Positions 1-6,010 of a stretch of 9,412 nucleotides of DNA are shown piece after piece. Source of the stretch: Candidatus Coatesiibacteriota bacterium (lineage in GTDB: Bacteria > Oederibacteriota > CAKKQC01); contig JAHFSL010000059.1 in assembly GCA_023265785.1 (NCBI GenBank), positions 1 to 9,412 of the forward strand, in the 5' to 3' direction. The position numbers were made by a program, and so were the translations under genes. Numbering within the stretch: position 1 is the stretch's first letter; each line of letters begins with the position of its first letter. A model generated the notes under the pieces. That model saw only the letters and a list, made by a program, of their open reading frames with translations. It had not been told where the DNA came from and did not search any database.

Positions 1-210
1 CACCTGGGCTTTGGTGATGGGATCAATGGAATAGAACGTCGGGTGGGCCGCCATCTCCGAGGAGGTGGCCTTCCCCAGCGCGGAGACATTGCCGTACAGC
101 AGGTAGTAGAACTTGCCCTCGGGAGCCGGCAGGTAGCGCGGTGCGGGTCCGGCGAGGGCCGCCGCGGTGGACAGGGTCGACCAAGCAACGAGGAGGGCCC
201 GCAGGGACAT
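1..210 (-). CDS. Secreted protein of unknown function, N-terminal fragment
   Basis: The reading frame starts at an ATG (208-210), stays open to the left edge, and gives the first 70 residues of a longer protein. It begins MSLRALLVAWSTLSTAAALA, which looks like a Sec signal peptide: one Arg, a hydrophobic core, and a likely cleavage after an Ala near residue 20. The mature part begins with a Pro-rich stretch and continues with GKFYYLLYGNVSALGKA, an aromatic beta-rich segment. I do not recognise the family, and the body of the protein is outside the window. It lies 68 bp downstream of the rRNA methyltransferase gene on the same strand. It has its own -10-like hexamer 8 nt before the ATG and no Shine-Dalgarno site, so it is probably transcribed separately. 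The coding call rests on the signal peptide and the GC-rich third positions. Confidence 0.68.
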   Translation of the reverse strand, partial: MSLRALLVAWSTLSTAAALAGPAPRYLPAPEGKFYYLLYGNVSALGKATSSEMAAHPTFYSIDPITKAQV

Positions 211-218
211 CGCGGGGT

Positions 219-224
219 ATTTTA
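219..224 (-). promoter_or_regulatory. -10 hexamer TAAAAT, leaderless-type
   Basis: On the minus strand TAAAAT lies 8 nt before the ATG at 210, so transcription would begin at or next to the start codon. No Shine-Dalgarno site is present in between and no clear -35 element is seen. The call is an inference from position and from the same arrangement at other first genes in this window. Confidence 0.4.
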
Positions 225-252
225 GCGCAAGCGCCGCCACGTGCGGTGACAC

Positions 253-267
253 GGACAAAGGCTGTCC
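253..267 (-). terminator. Possible hairpin after the rRNA methyltransferase gene
   Basis: The arms GGACA and TGTCC form a 5-bp stem with a 5-nt loop, starting 12 bp after the methyltransferase stop codon. No T-run follows on the minus strand, so intrinsic termination is weakly supported. A short TTTT lies on the plus-strand side instead. Confidence 0.22.
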
Positions 268-278
268 CGGCAAGGGTT

Positions 279-1511
279 TTACCGGCGCACGAGCCGGGCC
301 AGGACCTCCACATGCGGTGTTTGGGGGAAGAAATCGAATGGAATCGCGGTTTCCAGCCGGTAGTCGCGGGACAGCTGGCCCAGGTCCTCGGCCAATTTCT
401 TCGGGTTGCACGACACGTAGACCATGACCGGTGGTGCGGTCCGGAGAAGCTGGGCGGCCATCTTGGGATGCATCCCCGCGCGGGGGGGGTCCAGCAGAAC
501 CGCCCACTTGTCGGCCATGAAGGAAAGGTTGGAGAACCGCCGGAGGAACACCAGCGAGTCCTCGGCGAGGAACTGCACCCCGGACCGGCCGTTGCGCGCC
601 GCATTCGCCGTGGCATCCGCCACCGCGGCGGCTTCCAGCTCCACGCCGATAATCCGCTCCGCACACCCGGTGAGCCCCAGGGACAGGCCACCCACGCCGC
701 AATACAGGTCCAGCAGGACGGGCCAGCCGGTCCCCAGCATCATCCGCGCGCGGTCGGCCAGCCGTTCCGCCATCTCGACGTGGGGCTGGAAGAATGCATA
801 CGGGGAGAGCCGGAACGTGCATCCGGACAGCCGCTCCTCGAACCACGGCTCGCCCAGGACCGTCCGGCGGATCTCCCCGACCGCCAGGTCCGCCTGCCGG
901 TCCGTCACGCTCCACAACAATGAAGTGACGCCCAGCGGCTTGAGGCGCGTCCCGAGATCCTCCAGGGCCACCGTGAAGGCGGCCTCGTCCGTGGGGGGAG
1001 CGGTCACCAGGATCACCAGCCGCTGGCCCGTGCGCTTGCCCTCACGGACCGTCACATAGCGCAGGAGCCCCTCGTGACGGCGGAGGTGGTAGGGCGGCAG
1101 GGCGTGGGCGGTCGCCCAGCCGCGAGCGGCGGCCAGGATCGGCGCCACCGCCTCGCTCATCAGGAAACATTCCTCCAGCGTCACCACCCCGTAAAACCGC
1201 CCCTTCCGCCGCAGCCCCAGCGCCACGCCGTCCCGGTCGAACCCGAAGGCGCACTCCATCTTGTTGCGGTAGTACCAGGGCGACGGGCTGGGCACGATCG
1301 GTTCCAGGACATCCGCATACGGGCCGAGCACCGTGCGGAGCTCCTCCATCTTGCGATCCAACTGCGCCTCATAGGTCTGGTCCTGCCGGGCACACCCGCC
1401 GCACCACCCGAAATGCCGGCACCGCGGCGCCGTGGCGCCGGGCAGGACGGGCGCGGCGCCGGCGTCCGCGGAGGGTGGGATGGACGCATCCGGCATTTCG
1501 GGAAGGTTCAT
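279..1511 (-). CDS. 23S rRNA (uracil-5-)-methyltransferase, RlmC/RlmD (TrmA/RumA) family
   Basis: This SAM-dependent enzyme makes 5-methyluridine in RNA, in this family usually at U747 (RlmC) or U1939 (RlmD) of 23S rRNA. With the ATG at 1511 it has 410 residues. Cys31, Cys37 and Cys40 (CX5CX2C, in CRHFGWCGGC) plus Cys115 form the [4Fe-4S] cysteine set of RumA. SPYAFFQPH (236-244) carries the conserved substrate-side Gln. The SAM-binding loop LLDLYCGVGG is at 266-275 and DPPRAG at 341-346. The catalytic nucleophile is Cys368 in VSCNP, and the likely general base is Glu402 in HVEVLARL. There is no room for an N-terminal TRAM domain, so the architecture is closer to RlmC than to E. coli RlmD; the target base cannot be decided. 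A longer frame to 1610 needs a TTG start and rare codons. The ATG at 1496 is an alternative start. The chosen start has TATCAT 8 nt upstream. Confidence 0.93.
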   Translation of the reverse strand: MNLPEMPDASIPPSADAGAAPVLPGATAPRCRHFGWCGGCARQDQTYEAQLDRKMEELRTVLGPYADVLEPIVPSPSPWYYRNKMECAFGFDRDGVALGLRRKGRFYGVVTLEECFLMSEAVAPILAAARGWATAHALPPYHLRRHEGLLRYVTVREGKRTGQRLVILVTAPPTDEAAFTVALEDLGTRLKPLGVTSLLWSVTDRQADLAVGEIRRTVLGEPWFEERLSGCTFRLSPYAFFQPHVEMAERLADRARMMLGTGWPVLLDLYCGVGGLSLGLTGCAERIIGVELEAAAVADATANAARNGRSGVQFLAEDSLVFLRRFSNLSFMADKWAVLLDPPRAGMHPKMAAQLLRTAPPVMVYVSCNPKKLAEDLGQLSRDYRLETAIPFDFFPQTPHVEVLARLVRR

Positions 1512-1519
1512 CGGGCCCC

Positions 1520-1529
1520 ATGATATCAT
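1520..1529. promoter_or_regulatory. Palindromic -10 element shared by divergent genes
   Basis: ATGATATCAT is a perfect 10-bp palindrome in the 25 bp between the ATG at 1511 (minus) and the GTG at 1537 (plus). It contains TATCAT on the plus strand (1524-1529, 7 nt before GTG 1537) and on the minus strand (1525-1520, 8 nt before ATG 1511). Both spacings suit leaderless transcription. It is flanked by the inverted copies CGGGCCC (1512-1518) and GGGCCCG (1551-1557). No good -35 is visible on either side. The element could also be an operator, since the palindrome alone does not distinguish the two. Confidence 0.45.
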
Positions 1530-1536
1530 CGGCTTC

Positions 1537-2232
1537 GTGGACCAGTCGTTGGGCCCGTCGTCGCTCCTCGCCCAGGTGAGCACGCTCCGGTTTCCCCCCG
1601 CGCCACTCAACGCGGCGCACTACCGCGAGGTCTTCAACCGCCTGTCCGCGGTCGGGACCTTCAACTTCGCCGTGGCCGGCGATGGCGTCGAGCTCGCGAC
1701 ACCGCCGCGCGAATCCGGCGACGCGATGAAGGTCACCATCGGGCGCGACGCGGTGCAGGTGAGCTTTGATCCCACTTCCAAGTCCGCGGATTTTGCGGCC
1801 GAGGAACTGCTGGTGATCCTGAAAGAGGTCGCGGCCGTCCTGCCGATCCCCGTCTTTGTCCACCAGACCCATGTCCTGCGCAAGCTCTTTCCCTTGGGGG
1901 GCCCCCACCCCGACGCGCGCGCCTTCCTCCTGCAGGGCGTGGTCAGCCTGCCCCAGGAGCGGCTGGCGTCCTGGAAGCGCGGCTTTGCCGCGGTGGGACT
2001 CCGGTTTGTCTTTGCCCCCCAGCAGATGAACGACCTGTCGGCGCACGACCTCAAGATCGAGTCCTTCCTTCCCGACCCCGCCAAGCTGTTTGTCGAGGAC
2101 ACCGCGTCCTTCCTCGTGCCCATGCCCGCCGGCCAGTGGGACCAGCTCAAGGACCACCTGGCCGAGGCCAACCGGTTCCTGGACGACTACACGGCCACCC
2201 TGCTCCGGGGACGCCTCTCCCCCGATGCGTAG
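1537..2232 (+). CDS. Unrecognised soluble protein, ~231 aa
   Basis: I do not recognise the family. The protein has no signal peptide and no membrane segment. It reads as a mixed alpha/beta cytoplasmic protein: strand-like segments (GTFNFAVAG, MKVTIGRDAVQVSFD) lead into a helix FAAEELLVILKEVAAVL (86-102). Next comes PVFVHQTHVLRKLFPLGG (105-122), then a second half with GLRFVFAP (154-161), KLFVEDTASFLVPMP and a C-terminal helix QWDQLKDHLAEANRFLDDY (200-218). The start is uncertain. GTG 1537 has TATCAT 7 nt upstream and leaves the divergent methyltransferase start free. ATG 1480 has a GGAGG site (1470-1474) 5 nt upstream but would run into the divergent gene. GTG 1576 is also possible. The gene is followed 35 bp later by the DUF1761 gene, so the two are probably co-transcribed. 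The reality of the gene is well supported by length and codon pattern. Confidence 0.75.
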   Translation: MDQSLGPSSLLAQVSTLRFPPAPLNAAHYREVFNRLSAVGTFNFAVAGDGVELATPPRESGDAMKVTIGRDAVQVSFDPTSKSADFAAEELLVILKEVAAVLPIPVFVHQTHVLRKLFPLGGPHPDARAFLLQGVVSLPQERLASWKRGFAAVGLRFVFAPQQMNDLSAHDLKIESFLPDPAKLFVEDTASFLVPMPAGQWDQLKDHLAEANRFLDDYTATLLRGRLSPDA

Positions 2233-2255
2233 CGCTGTGCCACCCCAACCCACCC

Positions 2256-2261
2256 GGGAGG
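2256..2261 (+). promoter_or_regulatory. Shine-Dalgarno GGGAGG for the DUF1761 gene
   Basis: GGGAGG ends 6 nt before the ATG at 2268. It fixes that start over the longer frame that begins inside the preceding gene, and it contrasts with the SD-less first genes of this window. Confidence 0.75.
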
Positions 2262-2267
2262 TCCCTG

Positions 2268-2693
2268 ATGCCCCAGATCCATATTGATATGCCCACCCAT
2301 CTCAACTACCTGGCCATTGCCGTCTGCGGTGGGGTGAATTTCCTCATGGGGGGGGTCTGGTACTCGGCCCTGTTTGGCAAGGCGTGGCTCAAGGCGACCC
2401 GGGTCAATCCCGACGCGCTGAACCGGTCGGGGGTGGGCGCCCGGTATGCCACGGCCTTTGCGGGCGGCCTGGTGGTGGCCCTCTGCCTGGCCTACCTCCT
2501 CAAGCTGACCCATGCCGGCACCACCACCGAGGCCCTGCGGACCGCGTGGACAGCCTGGTTCGGGTTCACCGTGGTCGCGACGCTCGGCGACTACACCTTC
2601 CTGTCCCGCGGCGCAACGCTCTTCGCCATTAATCACGGGCTGTCGCTCGTCAACGTGACCGTCAACGCGCTCATCCTCTCCGGCTGGCGCTGA
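2268..2693 (+). CDS. DUF1761 family integral membrane protein
   Basis: This 141-residue protein has four hydrophobic segments at about 12-36, 59-80, 92-112 and 118-139, which is the size and layout of the DUF1761 family. The family hallmark is visible in the first helix and the loop after it: a small-residue-rich helix followed by GGVWYSALFGKAW (28-40) and a Lys-rich turn. A second conserved-looking stretch is INHGLSLVNVTVNALIL (121-137). The family has no established biochemical function, and I infer only an inner-membrane location. It is the second gene of a two-gene plus-strand unit, 35 bp after the unrecognised protein gene, and it has a strong ribosome binding site of its own. It ends 25 bp before the end of the convergent methyltransferase gene. 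That gap is GC-rich but holds no convincing terminator. Confidence 0.88.
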   Translation: MPQIHIDMPTHLNYLAIAVCGGVNFLMGGVWYSALFGKAWLKATRVNPDALNRSGVGARYATAFAGGLVVALCLAYLLKLTHAGTTTEALRTAWTAWFGFTVVATLGDYTFLSRGATLFAINHGLSLVNVTVNALILSGWR

Positions 2694-2718
2694 CCCTGAC
2701 GCCCCCCCGGGGGCCGGG

Positions 2719-3543
2719 CTACCCTCCGCGGGTCATGAGGAAGATACGGTAGGTCACGCTCTCGCGGAAGGTCGTGGGATTGAATTGAGCCGCCCACCCC
2801 TCGGTCATCCGGTGCCGGACGGCCCGCAACCGGGATCCGAACAGGAAGCGCGTCAGGCCTGACAGGAGGGGCATCCGCTCGCGCGCAATCTCCCCCACCG
2901 CATCCACCGCGGGCGACACCCAGTCCCGGTGAAATGCCGAGAGAAACTCAACCGTGGGCAGGGCATGGGCGGTGATGTCCTCATCGTGCGCGACCCGGAA
3001 CCCCCCGGATGCCGCGGCGGCGCGGAACGCCGCCTCCTCGTGCGGGTTCCCGAAAAACTCCTTGCCCGGCTTGCGGAACCAGTCCGCCACGAGCACGGCG
3101 CCCCCGGTCCCCGGGCCCAGGGCACGCGCGCAGTTGGCAAAGAATCCGTCCAGCTTCACGTATTGGGCGCTCTCGCTGAACAGCACCAGGTCATAGGTCC
3201 GCGCCGGCACGAAGGCCTCAAAGGTCACCGGGTGGAACGGGACCCCGGGCAGGATCCTGGCGAAGACGTCCTTCTGGTAGGGATCGGGATTCACGCCTTC
3301 CACCCCAAATCCGGCCTCGGCCACCATCTTCGTCCCCGATCCAATGCCGCACCCGACATCCAGGACGGATTTTGTCCCCGCCGGAATCCTGGTCAGGAGG
3401 TGGCGGGTGAACTCCCGCTGGGCCTCCTTGGCCCCCTCGTAGGTCAGCGGGGCGCCGGGCTCCGATCGACCCAGGTGCAGGTGATCCATCCGGAAGACCC
3501 GGTGGACAAGCATGAGGTCAATATCGGCGACGGCGTGGCTCAC
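2719..3543 (-). CDS. Class I SAM-dependent methyltransferase, substrate unknown
   Basis: The protein has 274 residues with a Rossmann-type methyltransferase core. Motif I is SVLDVGCGIGSGTKMVAEAG at 59-78, the acidic end of the second strand is in VEGVNPDPYQ (81-90), and TYDLVLFSESAQYV (116-129) covers the motif II/III region. The core is preceded by a roughly 50-residue helical cap (DHLHLGRSEPGAPLTYEGAKE) and followed by a Phe/Trp/Arg-rich C-terminal lobe, about 160-274, that ends YRIFLM. The layout resembles small-molecule C-, N- or O-methyltransferases of the MPBQ/coclaurine-NMT/cyclopropane-synthase-like group, but nothing visible identifies the acceptor. The start is a GTG with no Shine-Dalgarno site; an in-frame ATG at residue 11 is the alternative. 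The gene stands alone, divergent from the GNAT gene (83 bp apart) and convergent with DUF1761. Confidence 0.87.
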   Translation of the reverse strand: MSHAVADIDLMLVHRVFRMDHLHLGRSEPGAPLTYEGAKEAQREFTRHLLTRIPAGTKSVLDVGCGIGSGTKMVAEAGFGVEGVNPDPYQKDVFARILPGVPFHPVTFEAFVPARTYDLVLFSESAQYVKLDGFFANCARALGPGTGGAVLVADWFRKPGKEFFGNPHEEAAFRAAAASGGFRVAHDEDITAHALPTVEFLSAFHRDWVSPAVDAVGEIARERMPLLSGLTRFLFGSRLRAVRHRMTEGWAAQFNPTTFRESVTYRIFLMTRGG

Positions 3544-3552
3544 GAAGGTGCC

Positions 3553-3561
3553 ATTATCCTA
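3553..3561 (-). promoter_or_regulatory. -10 region TAGGATAAT upstream of the methyltransferase
   Basis: On the minus strand TAGGATAAT contains two overlapping -10-like hexamers, TAGGAT and GATAAT, which end 12 and 9 nt before the GTG start at 3543. Transcription would begin within a few bases of the start codon. No clear -35 is seen. Confidence 0.38.
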
Positions 3562-3610
3562 CATTCTCCCGTTCGACGGTCCGGACGGATTTCAGGCGTG
3601 CTCAATGGCG

Positions 3611-3616
3611 TAGGAT
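3611..3616 (+). promoter_or_regulatory. -10 hexamer TAGGAT upstream of the GNAT gene
   Basis: TAGGAT lies 10 nt before the ATG at 3627 and sits in the same GTAGGAT context as the divergent methyltransferase promoter. The AGGA inside it (3612-3615) could instead act as a distant Shine-Dalgarno site, so the promoter reading is tentative. Confidence 0.3.
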
Positions 3617-3626
3617 TGTGTTTAGG

Positions 3627-4235
3627 ATGGCCAACGGGCTGCGTACCCACACCATCACTCTCCGGGGACTTCGGATCACCCTGCGCCCACTCACCGGGGC
3701 GGACTATCCGCTCATCGTTCCGTGGTACCAGGATCCGGAGGTGCTCTTCTTCTCCGAGGGCGCCGAGGTGCATTCCTACTCCCCATCCGAAACGATTTCC
3801 ATCCTGGAGGAGATTTCCCAAACAGCCCACTGCTTTATGATCGAGGCCGGCGGCCGACCCATCGGCGAGATCGCCTTGCAACGGATGAATCTTCCCCTTC
3901 TCCTGGCCCGCCACCCCGGCCGTGATGTCCGCCGGATGCCGGTCACCATCGGCGAGAAGGGATGCTGGGGAAAGGGGTTCGGCACCGAAGCCATCCGCCT
4001 CCTGACCCGATTCGCGTTCACCGATGAGAAGGTCGACATTCTGTATGCGGTGGGGATTGGCAGTTACAATCCCCGCAGTCTGCGGGCGTTCGCCCGGGTG
4101 GGTTTTTTGGTGGACGGGAGCCAGCCCTCCACCCACCACGGCGCGGCGACGATAGATTACGATCTTCGGCTTGATCGCTCCTCGTGGACGGACCTCCCTC
4201 CACCTGGAACGGGCGTACAATCACCATTGAGATGA
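3627..4235 (+). CDS. GNAT family N-acetyltransferase, RimJ/RimL type
   Basis: This 202-residue protein should transfer an acetyl group from acetyl-CoA to an amine, in this subgroup often a protein N-terminus or a small amine. It opens with the typical RimJ/RimL-like strand TLRGLRITLRPLTGADYPLI (11-30), where LRPLT is the usual first motif. The pyrophosphate-binding motif A is IGEKGCWGKGFGTEAIRLL (108-126), with the GKGFGT loop at 115-120. Motif B is NPRSLRAFARVGF (148-160), where the Asn and the final GF are family hallmarks. The last 20 or so residues are Pro/Ser-rich and probably disordered. GTG 3618 is an alternative start. The BFN gene begins 1 bp after the stop, which allows translational coupling. 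G+C is about 61%, below the roughly 70% around it. The acceptor is unknown. Confidence 0.88.
   Translation: MANGLRTHTITLRGLRITLRPLTGADYPLIVPWYQDPEVLFFSEGAEVHSYSPSETISILEEISQTAHCFMIEAGGRPIGEIALQRMNLPLLLARHPGRDVRRMPVTIGEKGCWGKGFGTEAIRLLTRFAFTDEKVDILYAVGIGSYNPRSLRAFARVGFLVDGSQPSTHHGAATIDYDLRLDRSSWTDLPPPGTGVQSPLR
4216..4221 (+). promoter_or_regulatory. -10 hexamer TACAAT for the BFN gene
   Basis: TACAAT, one base from TATAAT, sits in the last codons of the GNAT gene, 15 nt before the BFN ATG. It would give a leader of about 8 nt that carries the weak GAGA ribosome site. It suggests the BFN gene can be transcribed independently of the GNAT gene. The -35 region is not recognisable. Confidence 0.35.
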
Positions 4236-4236
4236 A

Positions 4237-4749
4237 ATGAATTCCATTAACGAGCCCGATGCACCCGCTCCCAAACACTACTTTCCGAATGATCGAATCA
4301 TGATGAAGGTCAAGGCGGTCGCGAGTGACGCTGAAGCAAAGAATCCTGTCCTCATTCTTACGGATTCCAAGGAGTACATCTTTCTTCCTGTCTGGATTGG
4401 AGCGTTCGAAGCGAAGGGCATCACGGATGCGCTCGAAGGTGCGATTCATCCCAGACCAATGACGTATGATCTCTTCAAATCAGCGCTTCAGGGGATGGGC
4501 AGAACCGTCTCCGAAGTTGAAATTTACGACCTCAAGGATCAAACATACTTTGCACGCCTCACGCTCAGCGATCCGGCGGGAGTCTCAACAAGCCTCGATG
4601 CCCGGCCTTCGGATGCAGTGGCCCTGGCCCTCGGAAGTGGAGCGGAAATATTTGTGAACAAGCATGTGGCCGAGCGAGCGTGCATTCCTGACAAGAGCAA
4701 GATTCACGACGAGTCAACAAGACTTGGGGGCCCCGTCCCAATCGAATAA
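4237..4749 (+). CDS. BFN domain (DUF151) family protein, possible bifunctional nuclease
   Basis: This 170-residue protein fits the DUF151/BFN family, named after a plant protein with DNase and RNase activity; bacterial members are mostly uncharacterised. Family marks are LPVWIGAFEAKGI (50-62), RPMTYDLF (73-80), FARLTL (105-110), DARPSDAVALAL (121-132, the strongest signature) and IFVNKHVAE (138-146). The first 20 residues (SINEPDAPAPKHYF) are a loose extension before the usual first strand MMKVKAVAS, so the true start could be the Met at residue 22 or 23. No signal peptide is seen. The stop of the GNAT gene is 1 bp upstream. Base composition stands out: about 54% G+C over 4261-4740 by hand count, with many AT-ending codons, which points to recent acquisition. 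Nuclease activity is an inference from the family name only. Confidence 0.9.
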   Translation: MNSINEPDAPAPKHYFPNDRIMMKVKAVASDAEAKNPVLILTDSKEYIFLPVWIGAFEAKGITDALEGAIHPRPMTYDLFKSALQGMGRTVSEVEIYDLKDQTYFARLTLSDPAGVSTSLDARPSDAVALALGSGAEIFVNKHVAERACIPDKSKIHDESTRLGGPVPIE

Positions 4750-4791
4750 TCGTCCAGCCCAAGAGGGCCAGATATCGTCGGAATCCGGGTC

Positions 4792-4803
4792 CCTGCCGGC
4801 AGG
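4792..4803. terminator. 12-bp palindrome between convergent genes
   Basis: CCTGCCGGCAGG is a perfect palindrome in the 65-bp gap between the convergent BFN and aminotransferase genes. It could fold as a 4-bp stem with a 4-nt loop on either transcript. There is no T-run, so a bidirectional terminator is only a guess. Confidence 0.22.
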
Positions 4804-4814
4804 AAACACCGCGG

Positions 4815-6008
4815 TCAGCCGGAGATGGCGGCGGACAGGATGGTCAGCCCCTCGTCCAGCTCCGCGTCGGTCAGGGTGAGCGGGGGCGTCAGTCGGATCA
4901 CGCGCTCGTCATGCAGGGCGCACCCGATGAGGAGCCCACGCTCGCGGCACCGCGTCACGACGAGGCGGGCCTTCTCGCGCGTCGGCAGTTCGAGCCCCAC
5001 CAGCAGACCCTTGCCCCGCAAGGCGGTCAACCAGCCCACCGACTTCAGTTTCTCCATCGCGTCCCGCAACCGGATCCCGAGTACGGCGGCGCGGGCCGGA
5101 AGGCCCTCGGCCAGCGTGAGGTCCAGCGCCGCCAGCCCGGCCGCGCAGGACAGCGGGTGGCCGCCAAAGGTGGTGAGATGCGAGAGCGGCGGATCGGTCG
5201 CCAGCGTCTTCATGATCTTCCGCGGTGCGACGAACGCACCCAGCGGCAGGCCACCGCCCAGCGCCTTGGCCAGCACCAGGATGTCCGGCACGACCTGCCA
5301 GTGGCTCCCGGCCCACAGGGTCCCGGTGCGCCCCAACCCGACCTGCACTTCATCGAAGATCAGGAGCGCCCCGACCTCGTCGCACTTGCGACGCAGGGCG
5401 GGAAGGAATTCATCCGGGGGAACCCGCACCCCGCCCTCGGCCTGGATCGGTTCCACGATCACGGCCGCCGTCCCGGGATTCACCGCGGCCAGCCCCTTCT
5501 CGTCACCGAACGGCCGGAAGGCGATGCCCGGCAGGAGCGGGGCAAAGGGCGTGCGCAGGGCCTCAACGCCCAGGACCGAGAGCGCCCCGTAGGTGTCCCC
5601 ATGGTACGACCCCTCGAAGGCGACGATCCGTTGGCGACCGGTTGCCTTGCGGGCCAGTTTCAACGCCCCCTCCACACCTTCCGCGCCGGAATTGCCGAGG
5701 TAGACCTGGGCGTCGGAAAACGGCGCGAGGGCCGCCAGCCGTTCGGCCAGCCGGACCGGCGCCTCCTGCATCCACTCGCCGAACACCATGACATGCAGGT
5801 GGCGATCCAGTTGGGCGCGAACGGCATCCAGGACGGCGGGGTGCCGGTGGCCGGTGTTGCACACCCCGATGCCGGCCAGGAAGTCGAGGTAGACCCGGCC
5901 GTCGGAATCGGTGACCCGTGCCCCCAACGCCGAGCCCACTTCCAACCCGTCGGGATCGGCGGAGGTCTGGGCGAGGTGGGCGCGGAAGGGATCATGAAGG
6001 TGCGGCAT
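4815..6008 (-). CDS. Class III PLP-dependent aminotransferase
   Basis: This 397-residue fold-type I aminotransferase is related to acetylornithine and ornithine aminotransferases. GNSGAEGVEGALKLAR (105-120) is the phosphate-binding region. FEGSYHGDTYGALS (131-144) carries the Tyr-His pair that stacks on the cofactor. FDEVQVGLGRTG (218-229) has Asp219, which pairs with the pyridine nitrogen. Lys248 in LAKALGGGLPLGAF forms the Schiff base, and TTFGGHPLSCAA (279-290) supplies the second phosphate contact. All key residues are present, so it should be active. Class III enzymes commonly act on terminal amines and aldehydes. It is the last gene of the LuxE-LuxC operon, 2 bp after the LuxC stop. That position suggests it aminates the aldehyde made by LuxC. 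Acetylornithine aminotransferase (ArgD) is the main alternative, but no arginine genes are nearby. Confidence 0.93.
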   Translation of the reverse strand: MPHLHDPFRAHLAQTSADPDGLEVGSALGARVTDSDGRVYLDFLAGIGVCNTGHRHPAVLDAVRAQLDRHLHVMVFGEWMQEAPVRLAERLAALAPFSDAQVYLGNSGAEGVEGALKLARKATGRQRIVAFEGSYHGDTYGALSVLGVEALRTPFAPLLPGIAFRPFGDEKGLAAVNPGTAAVIVEPIQAEGGVRVPPDEFLPALRRKCDEVGALLIFDEVQVGLGRTGTLWAGSHWQVVPDILVLAKALGGGLPLGAFVAPRKIMKTLATDPPLSHLTTFGGHPLSCAAGLAALDLTLAEGLPARAAVLGIRLRDAMEKLKSVGWLTALRGKGLLVGLELPTREKARLVVTRCRERGLLIGCALHDERVIRLTPPLTLTDAELDEGLTILSAAISG

Positions 6009-6010
6009 GA

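Noticed and set aside
1432..1536. Earlier starts (ATG 1432 or ATG 1480) for the unrecognised 231-aa protein
   Set aside because: Both run into the divergent methyltransferase gene. ATG 1480 does have a good GGAGG site, so this is a preference, not a firm exclusion.
1512..1610. Longer start of the rRNA methyltransferase at a TTG
   Set aside because: It would use a TTG, include rare ATA and TCA codons and run through the divergent gene and the palindromic -10. The family needs nothing before the first cluster Cys.
2694..2718. Run of C then G between the convergent DUF1761 and methyltransferase genes as a terminator
   Set aside because: CCCCCGGGGG is a self-complementary block with no loop, and no T-run follows on either strand.
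2929..3840. 303-codon plus-strand frame opposite the methyltransferase
   Set aside because: It has no domain signal and runs across both the methyltransferase and the GNAT start in other frames, each of which has clear family motifs.
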